A DNA stretch of 12,655 nt from Chloroflexota bacterium (GTDB taxonomy: Bacteria; Chloroflexota; Anaerolineae; Anaerolineales; Villigracilaceae). The notes beneath the pieces are model-generated. The model was not told where the DNA came from. It did not search any database and saw only the letters and a list, made by a program, of their open reading frames with translations. A program made the translations under genes and the position numbers. How positions within the stretch are numbered: position 1 is the stretch's first letter; each line of letters begins with the position of its first letter. Below are positions 1-6,709 of this stretch, in pieces. The stretch lies in contig JAJYOH010000108.1 of the NCBI GenBank assembly GCA_021796315.1, forward strand, positions 1-12,655. The letters run 5' to 3'.

Positions 1-578
1 TGTTCTTTGCGATCCTGATCGGCGCTCCACTGGGCGCAATCGCAGGCTACAAGGGCGGCTGGGTGGATGAAGTCATCATGCGCATCACGGATTTGTTTTT
101 GGCATTCCCATCTTTGTTGCTGGCCATGGCAATCGCTTCTGCGCTGGGCCGTGGCTTGGACAAAGCCGCCATCGCCCTCGTGGTCTCATGGTGGCCGTGG
201 TACACACGCCTGACGCGCGGTGTCACCATCAGCTTGAAGGAAAGATATTTCGTGGAAGCCGCTCAGGCCGTGGGCGTGAACGACTGGGTCATCATCCTGC
301 GGCACATTTTACCGAATACCATCTCGCCTGTTTTGGTGCAGGCCACGGTCGATCTTGGAACCGTCATCCTTGCGATGGGCGGACTCGCATTTTTGGGATT
401 GGGCACTCAGCCTCCATCGCCGGATTGGGGTTTGATGGTCAGCGACGGGCGCACGTATATTCTCAACCAGTGGTGGATCGCGACCTTCCCTGGCGTTGCC
501 ATCTTTGTAGTGGTGCTGGCTTTCAATTTGCTCGGTGATATATTGCGCGACATCTTCGACCCGAGGCAATACCGATGA
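1..578 (+). CDS. dppC: DppC/OppC-like ABC transporter permease, 3' part
   Basis: This is the inner-membrane permease of a peptide/nickel-type ABC importer and forms half of the transmembrane channel. Its 5' end lies outside the window. The frame is open from base 3 (FFAILIGAPLGAIAGYKGG) to the TGA at 576-578. The EAA loop that docks on the ATPase is visible as VEAAQAVGVNDWVIILRHILPN. It is followed by hydrophobic segments and the family-typical FLGLGTQPPSPDWG and C-terminal NLLGDILRDIFDPR. A GTG at 63 is an internal codon, not a start, because the conserved membrane segment continues upstream of it. The stop overlaps the next ATG by four bases (ATGA), which indicates translational coupling with the ATPase gene. 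The family call is firm; the substrate (di- or oligopeptide, or another small solute) cannot be read from the sequence. Confidence 0.93.
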   Translation, partial: FFAILIGAPLGAIAGYKGGWVDEVIMRITDLFLAFPSLLLAMAIASALGRGLDKAAIALVVSWWPWYTRLTRGVTISLKERYFVEAAQAVGVNDWVIILRHILPNTISPVLVQATVDLGTVILAMGGLAFLGLGTQPPSPDWGLMVSDGRTYILNQWWIATFPGVAIFVVVLAFNLLGDILRDIFDPRQYR

Positions 579-1543
579 AAGCCTCGCTGAGTGTTCAGGA
601 TTTGCATCTGGAATTCAAGACGAGCCGCGGCATTCTCAACGCGCTCAATGGAATCGAATTCGATGTCTGGCGCGGCGAATTCTTTGGCCTCGTCGGCGAA
701 ACAGGCTGTGGAAAAACCGTCACGGGTCTTTCGGTCTTGCGCTTGCTGCCGCGCTCCGCAAAAATCACCCGGGGCGAAATTCGTTTTGACGATGAGAATC
801 TGTTAACGCTATCTCAATCCGAAATGCAGCATGTGCGCGGCGGAAGGATCGCGATGATCTTCCAGGATCCGTCCTCTTCGCTGAACCCGGTCTTCACGAT
901 CGGTTCGCAAATGCTGCGCGTGATCCGCCAGCATCTTAAGTTGGATGCGAAGCAGGCGCGCGCCCAGGCCGAGGAAATGTTGGCCGCGGTGGGCCTGCCC
1001 GATGTAAAGCGCGTGATGAGTTCGTACCCGCATCAACTTTCCGGCGGGCAGCAGCAGCGCGTGATGATCGCCATGGCTTTGTCCTGCAAGCCGCGTTTGT
1101 TGATTGCGGATGAACCCACCACCGCGTTGGACGTTACCATCCAGGCCCAGATTCTGCGGCTCCTGCGCGACCTTCAGAATCAATTCGATTTCTCGATGAT
1201 CCTCATCACACACAACCTCGGCGTCGTCGCGCAGACCTGTGACCGGCTGGCCGTTTTATATGCCGGGCGCGTGGCTGAAAGCGGAACCACGCGCGAGATC
1301 TTTACGAATCCCCAGCATCCCTACACGCGCGGATTGATGAACGCCATCCCGAGGCCCGGTTCGCGCGGCAAAACCATGGCGGCCATCCCCGGCTCGGTGC
1401 CATCCAACCCCGGCGCGCTGACGGGTTGTCCGTTCGCGCCGCGCTGTGAATTTGCGTTTGATCGCTGCCGCGCGGAAACGCCCGGCATGTTTGAAGTTAA
1501 AGATGGGCATTTCGCCGCATGCTTTCTTGCGGATAAGAAATAA
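575..1543 (+). CDS. dppD: DppD/OppD-like peptide ABC transporter ATPase
   Basis: This is the first of two cytoplasmic ATPases that power the importer. At 322 aa it has the usual family length. Walker A is GETGCGKT (41-48), the Q-loop is in [10 protein letters not shown] (about 96-105), the ABC signature is LSGGQQQR (155-162), Walker B is LLIADEP (175-181) and the switch His is H213 (ITHNLGVV). The C-terminal oligopeptide-transporter extension contains [12 protein letters not shown] and four Cys (285, 291, 298, 316), the arrangement that binds an Fe-S cluster in some DppD-type proteins. The start is the ATG that overlaps the dppC stop, with GAGG about 8 bases upstream. The family is certain. 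The gene symbol follows operon order and similarity and does not prove dipeptide specificity. Confidence 0.95.
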   Translation: MKASLSVQDLHLEFKTSRGILNALNGIEFDVWRGEFFGLVGETGCGKTVTGLSVLRLLPRSAKITRGEIRFDDENLLTLSQSEMQHVRGGRIAMIFQDPSSSLNPVFTIGSQMLRVIRQHLKLDAKQARAQAEEMLAAVGLPDVKRVMSSYPHQLSGGQQQRVMIAMALSCKPRLLIADEPTTALDVTIQAQILRLLRDLQNQFDFSMILITHNLGVVAQTCDRLAVLYAGRVAESGTTREIFTNPQHPYTRGLMNAIPRPGSRGKTMAAIPGSVPSNPGALTGCPFAPRCEFAFDRCRAETPGMFEVKDGHFAACFLADKK

Positions 1544-1584
1544 GATCAGGAGCTGATAAGTGAAGTTGTTTTATTCGGCGCAGG

Positions 1585-1695
1585 AATTTTTGAACCGCCA
1601 GACTCACGACACTGAGCAAACACAGCGCCTGAACCGCAAAGCGAACCCTTTTGAAAACTTCGCGCTCTTTGTGGTCTTCGCGGTGAATCTCTTTG
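1585..1695. repeat. Degenerate interspersed inverted repeat between the ATPase genes
   Basis: The 168-base spacer between the two ATPase genes is unusually long for this operon. Much of it is an imperfect inverted repeat: the left arm reads gaaccgccagactcacgac near 1590, and the right arm reads ctttgtggtcttcgcggtga near 1667-1686. The reverse complement of the right arm has the 'caccgcgaagaccacaaag' style of short interspersed repeats that I recall as common in Chloroflexota and some cyanobacteria. No credible coding frame was found on either strand. Its position suggests a non-autonomous repeat that inserted into the operon and then decayed. The arm boundaries are approximate, and the family assignment is from memory. 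Confidence 0.5.
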
Positions 1696-1711
1696 ACTCG
1701 CCCGGATTGGA

Positions 1712-2680
1712 ATGGAAATGAACGCATTGGTCGAAGTTCGATCCCTGAAGAAACATTTTCGTTTGCCCGGCGGCTGGTTCGGGAAAACGCGCTATGTTTA
1801 CGCAGTGGACGGCGTTGACCTGGATATTGCCGAAGGCGAAACGTTCGGCCTGGTGGGTGAATCAGGCTGTGGCAAGACGACGCTGGGACGAATCGTTTTG
1901 CGGCTGGTTGACCCGACCTCCGGCGAGATTCTTTTCAACGGACAAAATATTACAAACTTGGATCGCGGTCAATTGCGGCCCATGCGGCGCGAAATGCAGA
2001 TCGTGTTTCAAAATCCGCTTTCCTCGCTCAGCCCGCGTTTGAAAGTGGAACAGATCGTAGCCGAGCCATTGACAACTCATCATATTTTGCCGCGCGAACA
2101 AATCTGCGGAAGAGTCATCGAATTGCTCGAACAGGTTGGCCTGGGCAAACATCATCTGGATCGTTTCCCGCACGAACTATCCGGCGGGCAGTGTCAGCGC
2201 GTGGCGGTGGCGCGGGCATTGGCGGTCAATCCGCGTTTGATGGTGTTGGATGAGCCGACCTCCGCGCTGGATGTTTCGGTGCAGGCGCAGATGATCAATC
2301 TGCTGGAAGAATTGAAGCGCGCCCATGGATTGACTTATCTTTTTATTTCGCATGATCTAAACGTCGTTCAACACATCAGCGACCGCATCGGCGTGATGTA
2401 TCTCGGCAAACTGGTGGAAGTGGGCGCGAGCGGGGATGTGTTTGACACGCCGCTCCATCCGTACACCAAAGCTTTGTTCGGCGCGATCCCGCTTCCAGTC
2501 ATGGACATGAAGCGGGAACTGGCGGTGCTGGAGGGAAACGTCCCCAGCCCGATCGATCTTCCGACGGGATGCCGTTTCCATACGCGTTGTCCGATTGCGC
2601 AGGCCAAATGCCGCGAAACGGAACCCGAATTACGTCAGGTAAGAAGCGGGCGATCCGTCGCCTGTCATTTTGTGGATTGA
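1712..2680 (+). CDS. dppF: DppF/OppF-like peptide ABC transporter ATPase
   Basis: This is the second ATPase of the importer, expected to pair with the DppD-like subunit at 575-1543. At 322 aa it shows Walker A GESGCGKT (49-56), a Q-loop in [12 protein letters not shown] (98-109), signature LSGGQCQR (156-163), Walker B LMVLDEP (176-182) and switch His H214 (ISHDLNVV). The extension includes [12 protein letters not shown] and four Cys (287, 293, 300, 318). The LSPR sequence after the Q-loop is typical of the F-type partner. Two ATGs lie close together (1712 and 1718) and no strong ribosome-binding site decides between them, so the protein may be two residues shorter. The following gene starts 10 bases after the stop, so the two are very likely cotranscribed. 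Confidence 0.94.
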   Translation: MEMNALVEVRSLKKHFRLPGGWFGKTRYVYAVDGVDLDIAEGETFGLVGESGCGKTTLGRIVLRLVDPTSGEILFNGQNITNLDRGQLRPMRREMQIVFQNPLSSLSPRLKVEQIVAEPLTTHHILPREQICGRVIELLEQVGLGKHHLDRFPHELSGGQCQRVAVARALAVNPRLMVLDEPTSALDVSVQAQMINLLEELKRAHGLTYLFISHDLNVVQHISDRIGVMYLGKLVEVGASGDVFDTPLHPYTKALFGAIPLPVMDMKRELAVLEGNVPSPIDLPTGCRFHTRCPIAQAKCRETEPELRQVRSGRSVACHFVD

Positions 2681-2690
2681 GGAGCCTTTG

Positions 2691-3617
2691 ATGACTCGTA
2701 ACTTTGGAATTGCCGGGGTTCAAATGTCGGTGGCGCCGTGGGATGCAGAAGCCACGCTGAACAAGATGTCGGATGTGTCCATCAACATCAGCAAGAGTTT
2801 TCCGTGGGTGAACCTGGTGATGTTCCATGAATTGGTGGTGCCCGGCCTGGTGCAGTTCATGACCACCGACCGTCCCGATACGTGGAAGAAAAATGCCGAG
2901 TCGATCCCCGGCCCGTTGACGGACCGTCTGTGTGCGCTGGCGCGCAGGACCGGGCAATGGCTGGTGCCCGGCTCGATGTATGAGTTGGACGGCGACAAAC
3001 TTTACAACACGGCGGTGGTCATTTCGCCCGAAGGGAAGATCGCCGCCAAATATCGCAAGATGTTTCCGTGGCTTCCTTATGAAGGCGGGACGACTCCCGG
3101 CGAGGAGTTTTGTGTCTTCGATGTCCCGGATGTGGGCCGCTTCGGTCTTTGCATTTGTTACGACATGTGGTTTCCCGAAGTCTCGCGCCAACTGGCATGG
3201 ATGGGGGCCGAGGTGATCTTGCAGCCCACGCTCACGCCCACGTCGGACCGCGAACTGGAGTTGGTGATGGCGCGCGCCAATGCGCTGTTCAATCAATGTT
3301 ATTTCGTGAGCGTGAATGGAATCGGCGAATGGGGCGGGGGCCGTTCCACGATCATCGATCCCGATGGGCGCATTTTGCAGCAGGCTTCCACCAACCAGAC
3401 GTTCATGACCGAGATCATCGATCTCGATCACGTGACCCGCACGCGCGAATTCGGAACGCTGGGCCTGGCGCAAACGCTCAAACAATTGCGCGACAGCGAA
3501 CATCGCTTCTCGATCTATGAAGATGATAACCTTGCGAAAGGAGGCTTTGGCAAACTGGGAGCGATCAAATATCATCGCGATCTGGAGTTGGACAAAATGA
3601 ATCATCATAAAGCCTAA
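2691..3617 (+). CDS. Nitrilase-superfamily carbon-nitrogen hydrolase (amidase-like)
   Basis: This is a cytoplasmic C-N hydrolase of 308 aa, a normal length for a single-domain nitrilase-superfamily enzyme. The catalytic Glu-Lys-Cys triad is visible: E47 (MFHELVVPG), K123 (KYRKMFPW) and C156 (LCICYDMWFPEVSR). These give a thioester mechanism on amide, carbamoyl or nitrile bonds. The frame is open from a GTG at 2670, but the ATG at 2691 is the better start: it has GAGGAG at 2679-2684 at normal spacing and directly precedes the conserved strand FGIAGVQMSV. It follows the ATPase gene by 10 bases, so it may act on the imported compound or a derivative. KMFPW and the spacing recall aliphatic amidases and formamidases, but the substrate is not determined. 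The family is certain; the specificity is unknown. Confidence 0.92.
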   Translation: MTRNFGIAGVQMSVAPWDAEATLNKMSDVSINISKSFPWVNLVMFHELVVPGLVQFMTTDRPDTWKKNAESIPGPLTDRLCALARRTGQWLVPGSMYELDGDKLYNTAVVISPEGKIAAKYRKMFPWLPYEGGTTPGEEFCVFDVPDVGRFGLCICYDMWFPEVSRQLAWMGAEVILQPTLTPTSDRELELVMARANALFNQCYFVSVNGIGEWGGGRSTIIDPDGRILQQASTNQTFMTEIIDLDHVTRTREFGTLGLAQTLKQLRDSEHRFSIYEDDNLAKGGFGKLGAIKYHRDLELDKMNHHKA

Positions 3618-3682
3618 CGATCAAAGAGCGGGCGGGTGATTCACCGGGGTGCGCTAAAAGTATGTAGATGAGTTTGCTCCCT

Positions 3683-3735
3683 GCGCCGTCCTCGGCGCAG
3701 GATTTACTCGCAAAGCGCCGCCGAGGACGGCGGCT
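3683..3735. repeat. GC-rich long inverted repeat (14-bp arms)
   Basis: Arms CGCCGTCCTCGGCG (3684-3697) and CGCCGAGGACGGCG (3719-3732) are perfect reverse complements separated by 21 bases. Each arm is itself a near-palindrome with a central TCCT or AGGA, so either one long stem or two short hairpins can form. It lies 66 bases beyond the amidohydrolase stop. No T-run follows, so it is not a canonical intrinsic terminator. It may protect the 3' end of the operon transcript, contribute to termination, or be a REP-like dispersed element. Confidence 0.6.
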
Positions 3736-3824
3736 TGAGCCTATTTACAAACAACCTTTGAGTGCCCCCTTTCACCGTTCGTTCTTTCGGCGGCAGGCGG
3801 CCGTTTTATTTTCGCATCTTAGCC

Positions 3825-3833
3825 AAAGGAGAG
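3825..3833 (+). promoter_or_regulatory. Ribosome-binding site for the secreted hydrolase
   Basis: AAAGGAGAG lies 4 bases before the ATG at 3838. It fixes this start and gives a proper signal peptide. No convincing -35/-10 pair was found in the spacer 3618-3824. Confidence 0.7.
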
Positions 3834-3837
3834 AAAC

Positions 3838-6132
3838 ATGAAACGAAAGACTACCACGCTGGTCGTGGCGGCGATGCTGGTGTTGTCTGCCTTACTGGTC
3901 AGGACACCGTCTCCCGTTTACGCGTCCACGCAAATCTATTTCACCAACTTTAATTCCGGTTATGCAGACTGGACGAGTTCGGGTAATGTATCCAGCGTAT
4001 CGTCGCCGTCCATCCAGCCCAATTCGGTCAAGCTCAACGGCGCGGGAGCGATGATCTATAAAACGATCTCCACCGTCGGTTTTAACGGCATCAGCGTGAC
4101 GTGGAACATGGCCGGCAGTTCGCTGGAAAGCGGCGAATATTGTTATGCGGAATACAACACCGGTGCGGGCTGGGTGACCATCGGTTCGCTCACCAACGGA
4201 CAGGATACTTCCACCTTTTATAGCGGCACGACCAGCAACATCTCCGGCGCGGATAATAATCCCAACTTCCAGGTGCGTTATCGAATCCAAACCGGCAGTT
4301 CATCTGGGGATTATTGTTATGCCGAGGATACAACCGTCAGCGGGACATCCGGCGCCTCGACCAACACCCCGACCTTTACGCCCACCGCGACTCAAACCGG
4401 ACCTACGCCGACTCCCACTTCGACCGGCGTGATGCCCGTCCCGGGCGATCCACTGACCGGCTCCGGCAATGTCAGCCGCACCATTCTGACTTATAACGAT
4501 CTGATGACTGGCTCCAGCACCGCTCCCGTGGATGACGGGGCTTTTGCGCTGCCCACCAATGCCGCCGCGCCGTCGCACATCTTTGAAGGGACGCTGCATT
4601 TGGTCAACAACTCCGCTTCCGGCGGCGCAACTGTCTACAAAGATTCCAACCGGGTCTTTGGATCCGGCGATCAACCGATCAAACACCTGCCCGATTTCAA
4701 CTTCCAATTCGTGCAGAATGGAAGCTACTTGATTCCTGTTACGCAAGGTCTGTATTACACAGGCAACGTGTACTGGAATTACCTGATCGGTCCAGGCCGC
4801 GTATGGAACGAGAACAGCGATAACGGGTATACCCGCGCTTCGTTCCCGTTCGCGTTGGTCGAATACAACCAGAACTGTACTCATAACGGCGTGATGACCT
4901 TCCTGTTCAACGATGCCGGAATTTCACAGGTGCGTTACCAGATCACAGCCGAGACCTGTTATTTGGAACAGTTCGATTTCTATGGTCAGTTGCAGGCAAC
5001 CTATACCCGGCAGACGGTCGCCAACGATATGACTCTCGAAAACAACGAAGCCGTCGAAGTTTCAAACCGCCTGCCCACAAAACCGATCTCTGCGCTGGCA
5101 ACGGATTATCCCAATGCGGGTCTCGATCTCAGCCAGTTCGGGAGCGGCATCACGCCGTCTTACATGACGTGGTATGGAGTCTACATCAACGGCGTCAATT
5201 ACGTGTCCGGCTGCGCCACGCGCGATGGGCAGTATGCTTATTGCGATAACATGCGCGCGCCCTCGTATTCGACGGCCAAATCTTCCATGGCCGGCGTCGG
5301 CTTGATGCGCCTGGGCCAGAAATACGGGACGGGAGTCTACAACCTGCTCATCAAGGATTACGTTCCTGAGTATGCCAGCAGCGTTGGCAATTGGACCAGC
5401 GTGACCTTCAACAACACCGCCGATATGGCGACAGGCAATTACCGGCTGGCCGGTTTCGAGTCCGATGAGAGCGGCTCGTACATGAATCAGTTCTTTGTGG
5501 ATGTGCCCTATACGAGCAAGATCGCCGATGCGTTCAACTTCCCGTACAAAGCCGCGCCCGGCACGAAATGGATCTATCATACGTCCGACATCTTCATCCT
5601 TGGCCGCGCTGAGAATAATTATCTCCAGGCGCAGGGCGGCGGCGACATCTGGAGCATGCTCGTGAACGATGTCTACTCGCCTGCCCACATGAGCGCGGGG
5701 TTCATGACCACGCTTCGCACAGACGACAGCGCGACGGGTGTGCCGTTCTCCGGTTACGGTCTTTTCTGGACGCAGGACGATATAGCCAAGATGGCGAAAT
5801 TGCTCAACAACGATCACGGCGTCGTTAATGGGGCACAAGTTCTTCAGCCAAACATGCTGGATGATGCCATGCAGAAGAATCCCAACGACCGCGGACTGGA
5901 TACCAGCGGCACGCCGACCTTCAAATATAACAACACCCTTTGGGCCGCGCCTCCGTCGCAGTTCACACAATACACGTGCCCCGTTTATATTCCCTTCATG
6001 TCGGGTTATGGCGGCATCACGGCCGCCATGGCTCCCAACGGCGCGACCTATTATTACTTCAGCGATAACAACGAGTTCTCCTGGTACAACGCGATCAATG
6101 AAACGAACAAGATCAACCCGATGTGCCCGTAA
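3838..6132 (+). CDS. Secreted serine hydrolase, beta-lactamase/PBP fold, with N-terminal beta-rich domain
   Basis: This is a 764-aa exported protein. A signal peptide occupies residues 1 to about 29: basic start, hydrophobic core VVAAMLVLSALLV, and VYA/ST as the likely cleavage site. Residues about 32-170 form a Ser/Gly/Tyr-rich beta domain of jelly-roll or adhesion-like appearance (IYFTNFNSGYADW). A Thr/Pro linker (about 175-197) follows. The remainder reads as a serine beta-lactamase-like hydrolase: S478-T-A-K481 fits the SxxK nucleophile motif, Y580-H-T fits the YxN/S motif, and SGYGG (722-726) sits where the third active-site motif is expected. The domain is long, with about 280 residues between the linker and the SxxK, so it probably carries an extra beta subdomain. 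It may be an esterase, peptidase or cell-wall enzyme acting outside the cell. The SxxK assignment is fairly sure; the activity and the N-terminal domain's ligand are unknown. Confidence 0.75.
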   Translation: MKRKTTTLVVAAMLVLSALLVRTPSPVYASTQIYFTNFNSGYADWTSSGNVSSVSSPSIQPNSVKLNGAGAMIYKTISTVGFNGISVTWNMAGSSLESGEYCYAEYNTGAGWVTIGSLTNGQDTSTFYSGTTSNISGADNNPNFQVRYRIQTGSSSGDYCYAEDTTVSGTSGASTNTPTFTPTATQTGPTPTPTSTGVMPVPGDPLTGSGNVSRTILTYNDLMTGSSTAPVDDGAFALPTNAAAPSHIFEGTLHLVNNSASGGATVYKDSNRVFGSGDQPIKHLPDFNFQFVQNGSYLIPVTQGLYYTGNVYWNYLIGPGRVWNENSDNGYTRASFPFALVEYNQNCTHNGVMTFLFNDAGISQVRYQITAETCYLEQFDFYGQLQATYTRQTVANDMTLENNEAVEVSNRLPTKPISALATDYPNAGLDLSQFGSGITPSYMTWYGVYINGVNYVSGCATRDGQYAYCDNMRAPSYSTAKSSMAGVGLMRLGQKYGTGVYNLLIKDYVPEYASSVGNWTSVTFNNTADMATGNYRLAGFESDESGSYMNQFFVDVPYTSKIADAFNFPYKAAPGTKWIYHTSDIFILGRAENNYLQAQGGGDIWSMLVNDVYSPAHMSAGFMTTLRTDDSATGVPFSGYGLFWTQDDIAKMAKLLNNDHGVVNGAQVLQPNMLDDAMQKNPNDRGLDTSGTPTFKYNNTLWAAPPSQFTQYTCPVYIPFMSGYGGITAAMAPNGATYYYFSDNNEFSWYNAINETNKINPMCP

Positions 6133-6146
6133 AAAATAATTAATAC

Positions 6147-6180
6147 ATAGGTACATGTGCTGATCAGCACATGTACCTAT
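6147..6180. repeat. Perfect 34-bp palindrome
   Basis: The sequence reads identically on both strands. It starts ATAGGTACATGTGC, is centred on TGATCA (6161-6166), and ends in the mirrored arm. It begins 14 bases after the hydrolase stop. On the plus strand it is preceded by an A-run and followed by no T-run. On the minus strand the hairpin is followed by an AT tract that includes TTTTTT, so the strongest terminator geometry faces left, although no minus-strand gene clearly ends here. It may act as a transcript-end hairpin for the hydrolase gene or as a site for a dimeric DNA-binding protein. Confidence 0.7.
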
Positions 6181-6337
6181 CCTATAGCAGGCGGGAAAAT
6201 ATCCCATCTCTGGCTGCAAAGTCAAAATGGGATTTCAGTACATTCCCGATGAATTTGCTTATGCCGAACTCTTATTTCATTTCCGTTAGAAGGGGAGCGC
6301 GATTACTGGACCAGATCACGTAAGGAGCCATGACAGT

Positions 6338-6709
6338 TCACACAGGTGGAGCAGTTCGCAAGTTGTATTTATCGATGTAATCCAGGGTGACCGCACTGAG
6401 ATTGTTATCCAGGATTCTCATCTCGTGTTCGACCATCTTTAGATTGGTCATATTTGCCGCAATAACACTCGAATTGTTAAGAAGTGGGAATAGTGTGTTA
6501 TTGGCATGTTGGTCATTTAGGTCAACCTGCTTGTATAGCGCTAAACGCCGCCGTATAATAAATACGATAAATATACATAAATACACAATGGATGCGGAGA
6601 ATGCGGCCAGGGGGCAGAAAACAGCAGGAACAGCTTTAAAGGTGAAATTTTCAATACGAGTTGATTTGCCGATTGTCTGGCCTCGAGTCAATGTAAGGAG
6701 GTGACTCAT
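6338..6709 (-). CDS. Doubtful small membrane protein, antisense to the STAND leader
   Basis: This 123-aa frame has a plausible hydrophobic span (AAFSASIVYLCIFIVFII, about residues 35-52) followed by RRR and a polar, Asn-rich tail (MTNLKMVEHEMRILDNNLSA). That profile looks more natural than the overlapping plus-strand frame. Against it, the ATG overlaps the STAND start codon on the other strand (shared CATG at 6707-6710), the nearest Shine-Dalgarno-like GGAGG lies about 14 bases from the ATG (too far), and the frame spans the likely promoter of the STAND gene. If real, it would be divergently placed and overlap the STAND 5' leader. The family is not recognised. It may be a chance frame or a remnant. 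Confidence 0.22.
   Translation of the reverse strand: MSHLLTLTRGQTIGKSTRIENFTFKAVPAVFCPLAAFSASIVYLCIFIVFIIRRRLALYKQVDLNDQHANNTLFPLLNNSSVIAANMTNLKMVEHEMRILDNNLSAVTLDYIDKYNLRTAPPV
6531..6559 (+). promoter_or_regulatory. Candidate sigma-70 promoter for the STAND operon
   Basis: TTGTAT (6531-6536) is followed after 17 bases by TATAAT (6554-6559), a perfect -10 with a weak -35. Transcription would start near 6566 and leave a leader of about 140 bases before the ATG at 6708. Confidence 0.45.
6695..6704 (+). promoter_or_regulatory. Strong ribosome-binding site of the STAND gene
   Basis: AAGGAGGTGA is a full match to the 16S anti-Shine-Dalgarno and ends 3 bases before the ATG at 6708, which fixes that start. 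The SRPBCC gene at 10264 has the same ten-base site. Confidence 0.8.

Larger units (their letters stand above)
6181..6707. other. AT-richer spacer before the STAND gene
   Basis: These 527 bases separate the hydrolase from the STAND gene and are visibly richer in A+T than both neighbours. They contain a 7-bp inverted repeat, ATCCCAT (6201-6207) and ATGGGAT (6227-6233), and a promoter-like pair near 6531-6559. A weak minus-strand reading frame (6338-6709) is listed separately. No RNA gene or mobile-element ends were recognised. Confidence 0.5.

Noticed and set aside
2670..2690. The GTG at 2670 as start of the amidohydrolase
   Set aside because: It lies inside the dppF coding region with no ribosome-binding site; the ATG at 2691 has GAGGAG at normal spacing and leads straight into the first conserved strand.
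2499..3608. A long minus-strand open frame (369 codons) opposite the amidohydrolase
   Set aside because: It is a shadow of a GC-rich gene: low-complexity, His/Arg-rich composition with no recognisable motif, while the plus strand has a full catalytic triad.
5062..6225. A long minus-strand open frame (387 codons) opposite the secreted hydrolase
   Set aside because: The composition is typical of an antisense shadow, and the plus strand has a signal peptide, linker and active-site motifs.
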